Assembly (NCBI GenBank): GCA_030949385.1
Contig: JAUZSP010000010.1
Span: 90,313 to 154,312, forward strand
Length of the DNA: 64,000 nt
Source: Gammaproteobacteria bacterium
GTDB taxonomy: Bacteria > Pseudomonadota > Gammaproteobacteria > JAUZRS01
Direction of reading: 5' to 3'
The notes beneath the pieces were generated by a model. The model did not search any database. It had not been told where the DNA came from and saw only the letters and a list, made by a program, of their open reading frames with translations. Shown here piece after piece: positions 47,963 to 56,234 of the stretch (its first letter is position 1; the number at the start of each line of letters is the position of its first letter). A program made the translations under genes and the position numbers.

Positions 47963-48036
47963 GGGTTCGCTGTGCTTGGCTGCTGTTTTTCAGGTGAACA
48001 GTAAGTGTTATTGGCAGAGGGGTCAATTAGGAAAGA

Positions 48037-48555
48037 CTAATTTTTATTAGTATGCAGTTGTTTGAGAAAGTGTTGGCGTTGTTCAGGGTCATTGAATTGC
48101 TCTTCGTCAATTACTGGTAGGTGAGGGAGCTGCGCTAGTAGGGTTTGAGTGAACAACCCCATGCCGTTGCGCTCGGTCTCTTTGCTGCTGGTATTGTAGA
48201 CTTTGACTCGCTGTGAACCGCAGCTGGGTGAACCGCGTTTGATGATCAAGCCGTTGATGTGGGCAAATTGTGCCGCCATCTGCGTGCCGTACTCTTGTAG
48301 GGCTTGAGTGAAATCCAAGCTGGGGTTCTCAACGCCAAGTACACGGATGAGATTGTGCTCCGAGACCAAACGAATGGGCGGTCTTGGGGTGGGTAGACCA
48401 ATGGCGGTTTCGGGGCAAAAGGGGATCAAAGTGGCGATTTGGCTCAGTTCATCGAGTAAAAACGCTTGGCGTTTGTGGCTGCCATCGTAACGAACGGCGT
48501 GACCTAACAGGCAGGCGCTGACGGCGAGGCTGATGGTGTTGGGATTTTTTTGCAT
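48037..48555 (-). CDS. DUF523 family protein
   Basis: A 172-residue protein with the conserved Cys motifs of DUF523: VSACLLGHAVRYDG, PFCPETAIGLPTPRPPIRLV, and GLIIKRGSPSCGSQRVKVYN. Such proteins are common across bacteria, often fused to DUF1722 or standing alone as here. The conserved Cys suggest an iron-sulfur cluster or redox role. No function is established. It is isolated between sbcD and the sulfur globule gene, and its start lies upstream of the terminator at 48582-48619. Confidence 0.85.
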   Translation of the reverse strand: MQKNPNTISLAVSACLLGHAVRYDGSHKRQAFLLDELSQIATLIPFCPETAIGLPTPRPPIRLVSEHNLIRVLGVENPSLDFTQALQEYGTQMAAQFAHINGLIIKRGSPSCGSQRVKVYNTSSKETERNGMGLFTQTLLAQLPHLPVIDEEQFNDPEQRQHFLKQLHTNKN

Positions 48556-48581
48556 AGGGCGTGCAGCTTAGCAGAAGACAC

Positions 48582-48619
48582 AAAAAAGCCCCAACTGGGG
48601 AGGGAGATCCAGTTGAGGC
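48582..48619 (-). terminator. Rho-independent terminator of the sulfur globule gene
   Basis: On the minus strand GCCTCAACTGG pairs with CCAGTTGGGGC (11 bp with one G-T pair) around a 10-base loop and is followed by TTTTTTG. It is placed about 30 bp after the stop at 48649, well suited to a highly expressed short transcript. Confidence 0.9.
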
Positions 48620-48648
48620 TTAGGTGAAACCGAAGTTTCGGATGTGAC

Positions 48649-49083
48649 TTATTTTGCAGCAGCAGGAGCAGCGGCTTTAGGAGCAGCAGCAGGAGCGACT
48701 GGAGCAGCAACAGGAGCGCCGTAGTAAGGGGCATTGTAGCCGTAACCGTTGCCTGCAACGTTGCTGTTGCCTTTAGCAGAGGTTTTCATGCTGAAACCGA
48801 AAGAACCGTTACCAGCGCCGTTACCGAAGAAGTTGCCGTTACCGTTGTTGTTGCTGTTGTTATAGCCGTTGGTGCCAGTGCTGTTACCGTTGCCATTACC
48901 GTTAGCAGATGCGTTCATGCTGAAGCTGAAATCACCAGAACCGTTAGCGGAACCGTTACCCGCGCCATTACTGTTGCTGGTGTTGTTGTAACCGTTGTTG
49001 TTGTCAAAAGGACCCCACCAAGCTTGAGAAGCAGCAGAAGCAGTGATCAGGGCAGCAGCAGCAATCAGTTTCAAAGTTTTCAT
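48649..49083 (-). CDS. Sulfur globule family protein
   Basis: A secreted structural protein of the type that coats intracellular sulfur globules of sulfur-oxidising Gammaproteobacteria. The signal peptide (LIAAAALITASAASQAW) ends before WWGPFDNNNGY. The mature part is very rich in Asn, Gly and Ser, and an approximate unit is duplicated: GAGNGSANGSGDFSFSMNAS and GAGNGSFGFSMKTSAKGN. It ends with YGYNAPYYGAPVAAPVAP and an Ala/Pro/Lys tail. The QAWWG start, the F.FSM..SA.GN core and the APYYGAPVA end are what I remember of this family. It has its own promoter and terminator. The family is the best sign here that the organism stores elemental sulfur. Confidence 0.85.
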   Translation of the reverse strand: MKTLKLIAAAALITASAASQAWWGPFDNNNGYNNTSNSNGAGNGSANGSGDFSFSMNASANGNGNGNSTGTNGYNNSNNNGNGNFFGNGAGNGSFGFSMKTSAKGNSNVAGNGYGYNAPYYGAPVAAPVAPAAAPKAAAPAAAK

Positions 49084-49172
49084 GGTTAATCTCCAAAAAG
49101 TTTAAGTTAAATTCTAAGATGAATAAGTGTGGTTTAGGTGACTTGAAGGTCTCTGCCTAAACGATGGAGTGA

Positions 49173-49201
49173 AGTATATTAGTAGATGTTAATATAAGCA
49201 A
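49173..49201 (-). promoter_or_regulatory. Sigma70-type promoter of the sulfur globule gene
   Basis: On the minus strand TTGCTT (-35, 49196-49201) and TATACT (-10, 49173-49178) are 17 bp apart, about 90 bp upstream of the ATG at 49083. Both boxes match the consensus well. A leader of roughly 80 bases follows. Confidence 0.65.
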
Positions 49202-49267
49202 GTGCTTTTTTGACTTTTTTTGATTCAGGCTCTGTTGTTTGTGGTTCGAAACGAATTCGGTCACAGG

Positions 49268-49296
49268 TTCCGCTCAAATCAGCAATCCTCTATAAT
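49268..49296 (+). promoter_or_regulatory. Promoter of guaB
   Basis: A perfect -10 TATAAT (49291-49296) stands 17 bp from a weak -35 (TTCCGC, 49268-49273), about 45 bp before guaB. The good -10 supports it; the -35 is poor. Confidence 0.6.
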
Positions 49297-49340
49297 GCGC
49301 CACGACTGTTTTTTCACTTCTCAATTTGGGTCACTTTTTC

Positions 49341-50801
49341 ATGCGAATCCTTCAGGAAGCACTGACGTTTGACGACGTTCTGTTACAACCCGCTCACTCT
49401 ACCATTTTGCCCGCCGATGCTCAGCTGGGCGCACCGCTGACGCGAGGCATTCGCCTCAATATTCCATTGGTCTCAGCGGCGATGGATACGGTCACCGAAG
49501 CGCGTTTGGCCATTGCGCTGGCTCAGGAGGGCGGCATTGGCATCATTCATAAGAACATGTCACCAGAGCAGCAAGCCAATGAAGTGCGTAAGGTAAAGAA
49601 ATTTGAGAGCGGTGTGATTACCGATCCCGTCACCACCAGCAAAGAGACCACCATTCGTGAGTTGCTGGAATTGACTGCGTATCACAACATTTCCGGTGTG
49701 CCGGTGGTGGAAGGTGAAAATTTGGTCGGCATTGTGACTCATCGGGATGTGCGTTTTGAGACTCGTCTGGATGAGCCGGTTTCGGCGGTGATGACCTCTA
49801 AAGAGAAATTGGTGACGGTGATGGCCGGGGCTAAAAAAGCCGAGATTGTCGAGTTGCTGCACAAACACCGGATTGAAAAGTTGCTGGTCATTGATGATGC
49901 GTTTCATCTCAAGGGCATGATTACCGTTAAGGACATTCAAAAATCCACGGATTTCCCCAATGCCTGTAAAGACGATCAAGCCCGTTTGCGCGTCGGTGCA
50001 GCGGTGGGTACCGGTGCGGATACCGATGAGCGTATTCACGCGCTGGCCGCTGCCGGTGTGGATGTGGTGGTGGTGGACACCGCTCACGGTCACTCCCAAG
50101 GGGTGTTGGATCGGGTCAGTTGGGTGAAACAAAATTACCCCGATCTGCAAGTGATCGGTGGCAACATCGCCACTGCTGAGGCGGCGCGTGATTTGGTGGC
50201 TGCCGGTGCTGATGGGGTGAAAGTGGGTATTGGTCCGGGTTCCATCTGCACCACCCGCATCGTGGCCGGTGTCGGTGTGCCGCAGATCAGTGCGGTGGCT
50301 AATGTAGCCGAAGCGCTGGAAGGCACGGGTGTGCCGTTGATTGCCGATGGTGGCATTCGTTACTCCGGTGATCTGGCCAAAGCGATGGCTGCCGGTGGTC
50401 ATGTGGCCATGATTGGCAGCATGTTGGCGGGTACCGAGGAAGCCCCTGGTGAGGTGGAGCTGTTCCAAGGGCGTTCGTATAAATCCTATCGTGGCATGGG
50501 TTCGCTGGGCGCGATGCAGCAGGGTTCCAGTGATCGTTACTTCCAAGACAAGAGTGTCGGAGTGGAAAAATTTGTCCCCGAAGGCATCGAGGGTCGTGTG
50601 CCTTACAAAGGGCCGCTGTCGGCCATCGTGCATCAGATGTTGGGCGGTTTGCGTTCCAGCATGGGTTATGTGGGCTGTGCCAATCTGGAAGAGATGCGCA
50701 CCAAAGCCTGTTTTGTGCGCGTTACTTCAGCTGGGATGCGTGAGAGTCACGTTCACGATGTGACCATTACCAAAGAAGCGCCCAACTACCACGTCGATTA
50801 G
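49341..50801 (+). CDS. guaB: Inosine-5'-monophosphate dehydrogenase
   Basis: GuaB oxidises IMP to XMP, the committed step of guanine nucleotide synthesis. The 486-residue product has the family start [20 protein letters not shown], two CBS domains (about 95-205, with [17 protein letters not shown]), [10 protein letters not shown], the active-site loop [17 protein letters not shown] with the catalytic Cys, the phosphate-binding [16 protein letters not shown], and [15 protein letters not shown] chose the ATG at 49341; an in-frame TTG 15 bp earlier is less likely. guaA follows after 89 bp containing a terminator-like hairpin, so the two may be only partly co-transcribed. Confidence 0.98.
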   Translation: MRILQEALTFDDVLLQPAHSTILPADAQLGAPLTRGIRLNIPLVSAAMDTVTEARLAIALAQEGGIGIIHKNMSPEQQANEVRKVKKFESGVITDPVTTSKETTIRELLELTAYHNISGVPVVEGENLVGIVTHRDVRFETRLDEPVSAVMTSKEKLVTVMAGAKKAEIVELLHKHRIEKLLVIDDAFHLKGMITVKDIQKSTDFPNACKDDQARLRVGAAVGTGADTDERIHALAAAGVDVVVVDTAHGHSQGVLDRVSWVKQNYPDLQVIGGNIATAEAARDLVAAGADGVKVGIGPGSICTTRIVAGVGVPQISAVANVAEALEGTGVPLIADGGIRYSGDLAKAMAAGGHVAMIGSMLAGTEEAPGEVELFQGRSYKSYRGMGSLGAMQQGSSDRYFQDKSVGVEKFVPEGIEGRVPYKGPLSAIVHQMLGGLRSSMGYVGCANLEEMRTKACFVRVTSAGMRESHVHDVTITKEAPNYHVD

Positions 50802-50825
50802 AGTTTCATGCTCTGATTTACCTTG

Positions 50826-50858
50826 CAGCCTCAGATTGTCTGGGGCTGTGCTGTTTTT
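50826..50858 (+). terminator. Hairpin between guaB and guaA
   Basis: CAGCCTCAGA pairs with TCTGGGGCTG (10 bp, one G-T) around the loop TTG, followed after five bases by TTTTT. It could terminate part of the guaB transcripts before guaA, 33 bp before the guaA start. Confidence 0.65.
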
Positions 50859-50890
50859 ATTTTCAGACTTTCATTGGCAGATAAAAAACC

Positions 50891-52465
50891 ATGACCGACA
50901 TTCATACTCAACGCCTCCTTATTCTCGATTTTGGCTCCCAATACACTCAGTTGATTGCGCGGCGGGTACGCGAGGCGGGGGTCTATTGCGAACTTTATGC
51001 TTACGATTGTGGCAGTGAAGCCATTCGTGACTTCAAACCCAGCGGCATTATTCTCTCCGGTGGGCCGGAATCGGTCTCGCTGGAGGACTCGCCGCGTGCC
51101 GAGCCGATTGTGTTTGAGTTGGGGGTGCCGGTGTTGGGTATTTGCTACGGTATGCAGACGATGGCGGAGCAGTTGGGCGGTACGGTCTCCAGCTCCGATA
51201 AACGGGAGTTTGGTTACGCGCAGGTGCGCGCCCGAGGCCACTCCGATCTGCTGCGTGAAATCGAAGATCACGTTACCGCTGAAGGTTACGGTCTGCTGGA
51301 TGTTTGGATGAGCCACGGCGATAAAGTCACTGAATTGCCGGAAGGGTTTAAGGTGATCGCCTCCACCGAGAGCGCCCCCATTGCGGGTATCGCTGATGAA
51401 AGTCGCTCTTTTTATGGCCTGCAATTTCATCCCGAAGTGACCCACACCAAACAGGGTGAGCGCATTATTGAGCGTTTTGCCCATGACATTTGTGGTTGTG
51501 AGTCGCTCTGGACGGCGGAGAACATCATCCACGACGGCATCGAACGGGTGGTGCAGCAGGTGGGCAGCGATGAGGTGATTTTGGGGCTGTCGGGTGGGGT
51601 GGATTCCTCGGTGGTGGCGGCCATGTTGCACCGTGCCATCGGCAAGCAGCTCACCTGTGTGTTTGTGGACAACGGTTTGTTGCGCTACCAAGAGGGCGAT
51701 GCGGTGATGGCCATGTTTGCGAAAAACATGGGAGTGAAAGTGATTCGGGTTGATGCTGAGGCGCGTTTTTTGGCGGCGTTGGCCGGTGAGTCTGATCCTG
51801 AGAAAAAACGCAAAATCATCGGCAATCTGTTTGTCGAGATCTTTGAAGAGGAAGCGGCCAAGCTGCCTTCGGCCAAGTGGCTGGCGCAAGGCACTATTTA
51901 CCCCGATGTGATTGAATCGGCGGGTGCTAAAACCGGCAAAGCGCATTTGATCAAATCTCATCACAACGTCGGTGGTCTGCCCGAGAACATGACCTTGAAG
52001 CTGGTGGAGCCGCTGCGTGAGCTGTTTAAGGATGAAGTGCGGCGCATCGGTCTGGAGCTGGGGCTGCCTTACGATATGGTCTATCGTCACCCCTTCCCAG
52101 GGCCGGGCCTGGGGGTGCGGATTTTGGGTGAGGTGAAAAAAGAGTACGCCGATCTGCTGCGTCTGGCGGATCATATTTTCATCGAGGAGCTGTACAGCCA
52201 CGACCTCTATCATAAGGTGTCGCAAGCCTTTACCGTCTTTTTGCCGGTCAAATCCGTCGGTGTGACCGGCGACGGTCGGCGTTATCAATATGTGATTGCT
52301 CTGCGTGCGGTGGAGACGATTGATTTTATGACCGCCCGCTGGGCGCATCTGCCGTATGACTTTTTGGATCTGGTCTGTCGGCGCATTGTTAATGAGATCG
52401 ACGGCATTTCGCGGGTGGTGTATGACATTACCGGTAAACCGCCGGGGACCATTGAGTGGGAATAA
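50891..52465 (+). CDS. guaA: GMP synthase (glutamine-hydrolysing)
   Basis: GuaA makes GMP from XMP, ATP and glutamine. The 524-residue product has the class I amidotransferase domain first ([19 protein letters not shown], nucleophile in [15 protein letters not shown]), then the ATP-pyrophosphatase domain (P loop [35 protein letters not shown]) and the GMP synthase C-terminal dimerisation domain ([14 protein letters not shown] to the end [10 protein letters not shown]). All standard. It lies 89 bp after guaB. Confidence 0.98.
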   Translation: MTDIHTQRLLILDFGSQYTQLIARRVREAGVYCELYAYDCGSEAIRDFKPSGIILSGGPESVSLEDSPRAEPIVFELGVPVLGICYGMQTMAEQLGGTVSSSDKREFGYAQVRARGHSDLLREIEDHVTAEGYGLLDVWMSHGDKVTELPEGFKVIASTESAPIAGIADESRSFYGLQFHPEVTHTKQGERIIERFAHDICGCESLWTAENIIHDGIERVVQQVGSDEVILGLSGGVDSSVVAAMLHRAIGKQLTCVFVDNGLLRYQEGDAVMAMFAKNMGVKVIRVDAEARFLAALAGESDPEKKRKIIGNLFVEIFEEEAAKLPSAKWLAQGTIYPDVIESAGAKTGKAHLIKSHHNVGGLPENMTLKLVEPLRELFKDEVRRIGLELGLPYDMVYRHPFPGPGLGVRILGEVKKEYADLLRLADHIFIEELYSHDLYHKVSQAFTVFLPVKSVGVTGDGRRYQYVIALRAVETIDFMTARWAHLPYDFLDLVCRRIVNEIDGISRVVYDITGKPPGTIEWE

Positions 52466-52540
52466 ACGTGGGCGCATGGTTAAGGGATTGAATATCGGTT
52501 ATAATTTTACCAATTGTTGATCGAATGAGGTGATGTAAAA

Positions 52541-52741
52541 ATGGTCTCTGCAACGTTATCGAGTAAATATCAATTGTCATTACCTAAGGTCATTCGTGAG
52601 CAACTTGAATTGCGAGCGGGGCAGAAGTTTTCGGTGATTGCTAAGGGGGATGTTATTGAATTGGTGCCGGTGAAATCCATTCAGTCGGCACGCGGCATCT
52701 TCAAACAGGTCAATCCCAACGGTTACCGTGATCGCTCTTAG
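52541..52741 (+). CDS. AbrB/MazE-type antitoxin (VapB-like)
   Basis: A 66-residue swapped-hairpin DNA-binding protein: VSATLSSKYQLSLPKVIREQLEL, AGQKFSVIAKGDVIELVPVK, with the short C-terminal tail GIFKQVNPNGYRDRS expected to bind a toxin. It immediately precedes a PIN-domain reading frame (next ATG one base after the stop), the usual VapBC order, but that toxin gene is broken. The antitoxin itself appears complete and could still act as a repressor of its own promoter. Confidence 0.85.
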   Translation: MVSATLSSKYQLSLPKVIREQLELRAGQKFSVIAKGDVIELVPVKSIQSARGIFKQVNPNGYRDRS

Positions 52742-52742
52742 G

Positions 52743-53110
52743 ATGGCGGTTGTTGTTGATACGTGTGGTTGACAAACGGTCTTTTGGTTGAAGATTACGC
52801 ACCTTATTTTCTCTGTATCGAGGAAATTATTGTGCCCGCTTCCGTGCAATTTGAATTGTATAAGTGGGTCTGTCGAGAGGTCTCCGAAAGTAACGCTTTG
52901 GAGGTAATCGGGTTGACAGAACAAGGTTGTGTGGTGCCGTTATCAACCAGTATTGCTGTGTTGGCCGCTGATTTTGCTAGACAGAAGGGACTTTCCTTTG
53001 CCGATGCCATTATTTACGCCACAGCACACCACTCTAAAAATATTTTGGTGACCTCCGATGCTCATTTTAAGGGGCTCGATGGTGTCGAATATTTTGTTAA
53101 AAGCGGGTAG
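52743..53110 (+). pseudogene. PIN-domain toxin (VapC-like), broken near the N-terminus
   Basis: VapC toxins are PIN-domain ribonucleases. From ATG 52743 the frame reads MAVVVDTCG and stops at TGA. The rest of a PIN domain continues in another frame (WLTNGLLVEDYAPYF, VPASVQFELYKWVCRE, AADFARQKGLSFADAIIYATA, LVTSDAHFKGLDGVEYF). Compared with my recollection of relatives that read DTCGWIEWLTDG, about four residues are missing at the break. That fits a 13-base loss between two TGGTT copies, which leaves a frameshift. The later acidic residues are still there, so inactivation looks recent. An alternative is a sequencing error, though this one would be a deletion while the others in the window are insertions. 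Confidence 0.75.
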
Positions 53111-53139
53111 TTTCCGCATCAAAAATCATTGAGTAAAAT

Positions 53140-55461
53140 GTGGCCGCCCAAAAAGCCCAAGTAAAAAAACCCAAAAAACCAAAAGCCAGCCCCGTTCAAC
53201 GTTCTGTATTAAGACGTTTTTTCGCCCTCTGGCCACTCTGGTTTATTCTATCAGCAGTGCTGTTGGCAGCTTATGTGGCTTTTTTAGACTACAAAGTACG
53301 TCTGCATTTTTCTGGTGCGCAGTGGGCCCTGCCCGCTCATGTTTACGCTCGTCCGCTGGAACTGTACGCCAGTGCGGCGCTTTCACCCTCGGAACTGGAA
53401 GAGAAACTGCGGCAATTGGGCTATCGAGCCAAACGCCAACCCAGCCGTCCTGGTGAGTACCGTCGTTTGCCTCAAAGCTTGGATATTGTCAGTCGTCCGT
53501 TTCAGTTTTGGGACGGTTTGCAGGTGTCACGTAACGTTCGTGTCAGCTTTGCTCAGCGTCACGTCAGCAGTTTGCGGGCATTGGATCGTCTTGGTGAATT
53601 GAGTTGGTTTCGCCTGCAGCCAGAACGCATTGCCAGCATCTATCCCGCTCACCATGAAGATCGTTTGCTGGTGAAATACGCCGATCTACCCGCCCATTTG
53701 ATTGAAGCGTTGTTGGTGGTGGAGGACGGTAATTTTTTCCAACATCACGGCGTGCGTCCACAAGCGATTGCCCGTGCTCTGTTGGCCAACATTCAAGCGG
53801 GTGGGCGGGTGCAGGGTGGCAGCACCTTGACTCAGCAGTTGGTGAAAAACCTCTTTTTGAGCAATGAACGCACCCTGAGCCGCAAAGCCAATGAGGTGAT
53901 TATGGCGTTGCTGTTGGAGTGGCGCTTTAGCAAAGAGCAGATTCTGGAAGCCTATTTTAACGAGGTCTATTTTGGTCAGTCGGGCGCGCGCGCGATTCAC
54001 GGTTTCGCTTTGGCCAGTGAATTTTATTTTCGTCGCCCTTTGATCGAGCTGGATCTGGATCAGATGGCGCTGCTGGTGGGGTTGGTGAAAGGCGCTTCGT
54101 ACTACAACCCGTATCGTCACCCTGAACGGGCTAAAAAACGGCGTAATTTAGTTTTACGTCTGATGCACACAGCAAAATTGATCTCGAAAAAAGTCTATTT
54201 TCAGGCCAAAGCAGCACCTTTGGGTCTGGCTCCGGCGCGTCTGCCCCGAGCCAGCCAATACCCAGCGTACTTGGAGTTGGTGAAACGCCAGCTTTATCGT
54301 GATTATGATGAACGAGATTTGCGCAGTGCCGGTTTGAGCATTTTCACTTACATGGACAGTCATCTGCAGCAGCAAGCGGAGAGTGCCGTGACGTCGGGGA
54401 TAAAAGCCTTAGCCTATCAAAAACGCTATCCAGATCGTCAAACGGCGTTGATCAGTGTGGATCGCAGCAGCGGTGAAGTGCTGGCCGTAATCGGTGGGCG
54501 TGATCCAAAAAAAGGCGGTTTTAACCGTGTTTTGGATGCCCAGCGTCCCATTGGTTCCTTGGTGAAACCGGCGATCTATTTGGCCGCGTTGAGCCAACCT
54601 TGGCGTTATCAATTGTCGAGTTTACTCTCGGATCAGGCTCTGAGTTTGAAGACCCAAGAGGGGCTTTGGCAGCCGCAGAATTACGACCATAAAAGCCACG
54701 GTAAGGTGCCGTTGTATCGCGCCTTGGCGCACTCTTATAACTTGGCCAGTGTGCGTTTGGGGATGGAGTTGGGTTTGCCAAAGGTGGTCAAGCAGCTGCA
54801 TGAGTTGGGAATAAAAAAAGATATTAAGGCCTATCCGTCCCTGTTGCTCGGAGCCTTGGAGTTGTCTCCTTTTGAGGTTGCCGATTTTTATCAGACGTTG
54901 GCCAATAACGGTTTTCATGCTCCGCTGCGCAGCATTCATGCGGTGCTGACTGCCAAGGGTGAACCTCTGCGTCGTTATCCTTTAAAGGTCTCAGCTGGAG
55001 CTGATCCAACGGCGGTTTATTTGACTCAATTTGCTTTGCAGAAAGTAACCCAAGAGGGCAGTGCGCGTTCGTTGCAGTGGCGTTTGCCGAAGATCATTCT
55101 GGCGGGTAAAACCGGCACCAGTAACGACTTGCGGGACAGTTGGTTTGCCGGTTATGGCGACCGTCTTTTGACCGTGGTCTGGGTGGGCAACGATGATAAC
55201 AGCCCAATGGGGCTGAGTGGCTCATCGGGAGCCTTGCCGCTGTGGGCGAAGTTTATGTCTCTGGCCGATGTGAAATCACTGGTGAGCACCGCGCCTGCCG
55301 GTGTTGAGTGGCGCTGGGTCAACGCCAAAGGTCAACAGAGTCGTGAGGATTGTCCAGAGGCAAAAAAATTGCCTTTTGATCGTCGTTCTGCGGCATTAAA
55401 AACCTCGTTTTGTTATCAAGTGGATGACGAGCCGGATAACTGGTTGGATGATTTATCATGA
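53140..55461 (+). CDS. mrcB: Penicillin-binding protein 1B (bifunctional class A PBP)
   Basis: A bitopic inner-membrane enzyme that polymerises and cross-links peptidoglycan. The 773-residue product has a basic N-terminus, one TM helix (FILSAVLLAAYVAFLDY), a UB2H-like regulatory region, the GT51 transglycosylase (LLVVEDGNFFQHHGVR with catalytic Glu195, GGSTLTQQLVKNL, LEAYFNEVYFGQ) and the transpeptidase with Ser473 in RPIGSLVKPA, SYN in AHSYNLASVRLG and KTG at 657 (AGKTGTSNDLRDSW). The start is GTG 53140. The stop overlaps the next gene by four bases, so a TPR lipoprotein is co-produced; it might act as an outer-membrane partner, as LpoB does in E. coli, but it is not obviously related. Confidence 0.95.
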   Translation: MAAQKAQVKKPKKPKASPVQRSVLRRFFALWPLWFILSAVLLAAYVAFLDYKVRLHFSGAQWALPAHVYARPLELYASAALSPSELEEKLRQLGYRAKRQPSRPGEYRRLPQSLDIVSRPFQFWDGLQVSRNVRVSFAQRHVSSLRALDRLGELSWFRLQPERIASIYPAHHEDRLLVKYADLPAHLIEALLVVEDGNFFQHHGVRPQAIARALLANIQAGGRVQGGSTLTQQLVKNLFLSNERTLSRKANEVIMALLLEWRFSKEQILEAYFNEVYFGQSGARAIHGFALASEFYFRRPLIELDLDQMALLVGLVKGASYYNPYRHPERAKKRRNLVLRLMHTAKLISKKVYFQAKAAPLGLAPARLPRASQYPAYLELVKRQLYRDYDERDLRSAGLSIFTYMDSHLQQQAESAVTSGIKALAYQKRYPDRQTALISVDRSSGEVLAVIGGRDPKKGGFNRVLDAQRPIGSLVKPAIYLAALSQPWRYQLSSLLSDQALSLKTQEGLWQPQNYDHKSHGKVPLYRALAHSYNLASVRLGMELGLPKVVKQLHELGIKKDIKAYPSLLLGALELSPFEVADFYQTLANNGFHAPLRSIHAVLTAKGEPLRRYPLKVSAGADPTAVYLTQFALQKVTQEGSARSLQWRLPKIILAGKTGTSNDLRDSWFAGYGDRLLTVVWVGNDDNSPMGLSGSSGALPLWAKFMSLADVKSLVSTAPAGVEWRWVNAKGQQSREDCPEAKKLPFDRRSAALKTSFCYQVDDEPDNWLDDLS

Positions 55462-55988
55462 TAAAAGTGAACAGACAGAGTGGTTATTTTCTGCTTGTGT
55501 TGATGTTGTTTTTAGCGGGTTGCAGTACGTCAGGGCAAAAATCAAAACCGCTGGGTGAAACGTCGCCAGAGAAGCCCAAAGCGGAGCAAGCGCTGCCAAA
55601 AGCGGCGGAGCTGCCACCCGGTCGAGTCGAGGAGAAGGTCACTCAGGTGACCAGCAATGCGGCGGTGGTCTCTCTCTGGCGTGAATCAGAGTTGGCACGC
55701 AGCAACCAGCAGTTTGATCGAGCCGCCAATGCCTTAGAACGGGCGCTGCGCATCGTGCCAAAAGACGCGGTGTTGTGGAGCCGTTTGGCGGAGATTCGTC
55801 TCTATCAAAACCAGTACGCGCAGGCGGAAAATTTAGCCGCTAAGTCGAGTGCCTTGGCGGGCCGAGAACGCACATTGTTGTATCGAAACTGGTTGTTGAC
55901 CGAACAAGCTCGTCAAGCACGGGGGGATAAAACGGGTGCCAAAGAGGCGCAACGCCAAGCGCAATTATTAACTGATGTTACTCAGTAG
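55458..55988 (+). CDS. TPR-repeat lipoprotein
   Basis: A 176-residue outer-membrane or periplasmic lipoprotein with the lipobox FLAGC (Cys near residue 22), a Pro/Lys-rich linker (about 25-60) and TPR-like helices (LWRESELARSNQQFDRAA, ALRIVPKDAVLWSRLAEI). It starts inside the mrcB stop (ATGA) and so is translationally coupled. It may be a regulatory partner of PBP1B, which is inference from coupling only. Its last codons, LLTDVTQ, coincide with the left inverted repeat of a palindromic element, so the natural C-terminus could have been altered by an insertion. Confidence 0.8.
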   Translation: MIKVNRQSGYFLLVLMLFLAGCSTSGQKSKPLGETSPEKPKAEQALPKAAELPPGRVEEKVTQVTSNAAVVSLWRESELARSNQQFDRAANALERALRIVPKDAVLWSRLAEIRLYQNQYAQAENLAAKSSALAGRERTLLYRNWLLTEQARQARGDKTGAKEAQRQAQLLTDVTQ

Positions 55989-56209
55989 AGAAGGCAAGCA
56001 GTTTAGGACTGCGTAGGGCGCACTAACCGAAGGGCAGTGCGCCGATAAAACCAAGCACCCAATCATGATATACAGTGGTCTTGCTCGTCATTCCCGCGAA
56101 GGCGGGAATCTATACAAGACGATCAAATTCTCACGTGGATTCCCGCCTTCGCGGGAATGACGGGGGTTACGATGCACTTATTTTTTAACCAATTACGTAA
56201 CATCAGTTA
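55969..56209. mobile_element. Candidate MITE-like palindromic island
   Basis: TAACTGATGTTAC (55969-55981) recurs inverted as GTAACATCAGTTA (56197-56209), framing 241 bp that also contain an 8-bp hairpin (GGCGCACT/AGTGCGCC, 56017-56043) and a 24-bp inverted repeat (56087-56161). There is no coding capacity. Nested palindromes with terminal inverted repeats suggest a small non-autonomous element, but no target-site duplication was identified. Confidence 0.45.
56087..56161. repeat. dRS3-like 24-bp inverted repeat pair
   Basis: Two copies of GTCATTCCCGCGAAGGCGGGAATC lie in perfect inverted orientation about 27 bp apart. Each contains a smaller palindrome ATTCCCGCGAAGGCGGGAAT. Similar ATTCCC-N8-GGGAAT units are the dRS3 elements of Neisseria and occur in many other Proteobacteria as dispersed repeats. 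Confidence 0.85.
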
Positions 56210-56234
56210 TTAAAGTGACGTAGGGAGAAGAGTC

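Noticed and set aside
49560..50633. Minus-strand ORF of 357 codons opposite guaB
   Set aside because: Shadow frame; guaB is complete on the plus strand.
50831..52477. Minus-strand ORF of 548 codons opposite guaA
   Set aside because: Composition is His/Gln/Arg-rich as in a shadow frame, and guaA motifs are unmistakable on the plus strand.
56087..56161. Possible CRISPR repeat pair
   Set aside because: Only two copies, inverted rather than direct, and no cas genes; it fits dRS3-like palindromes.
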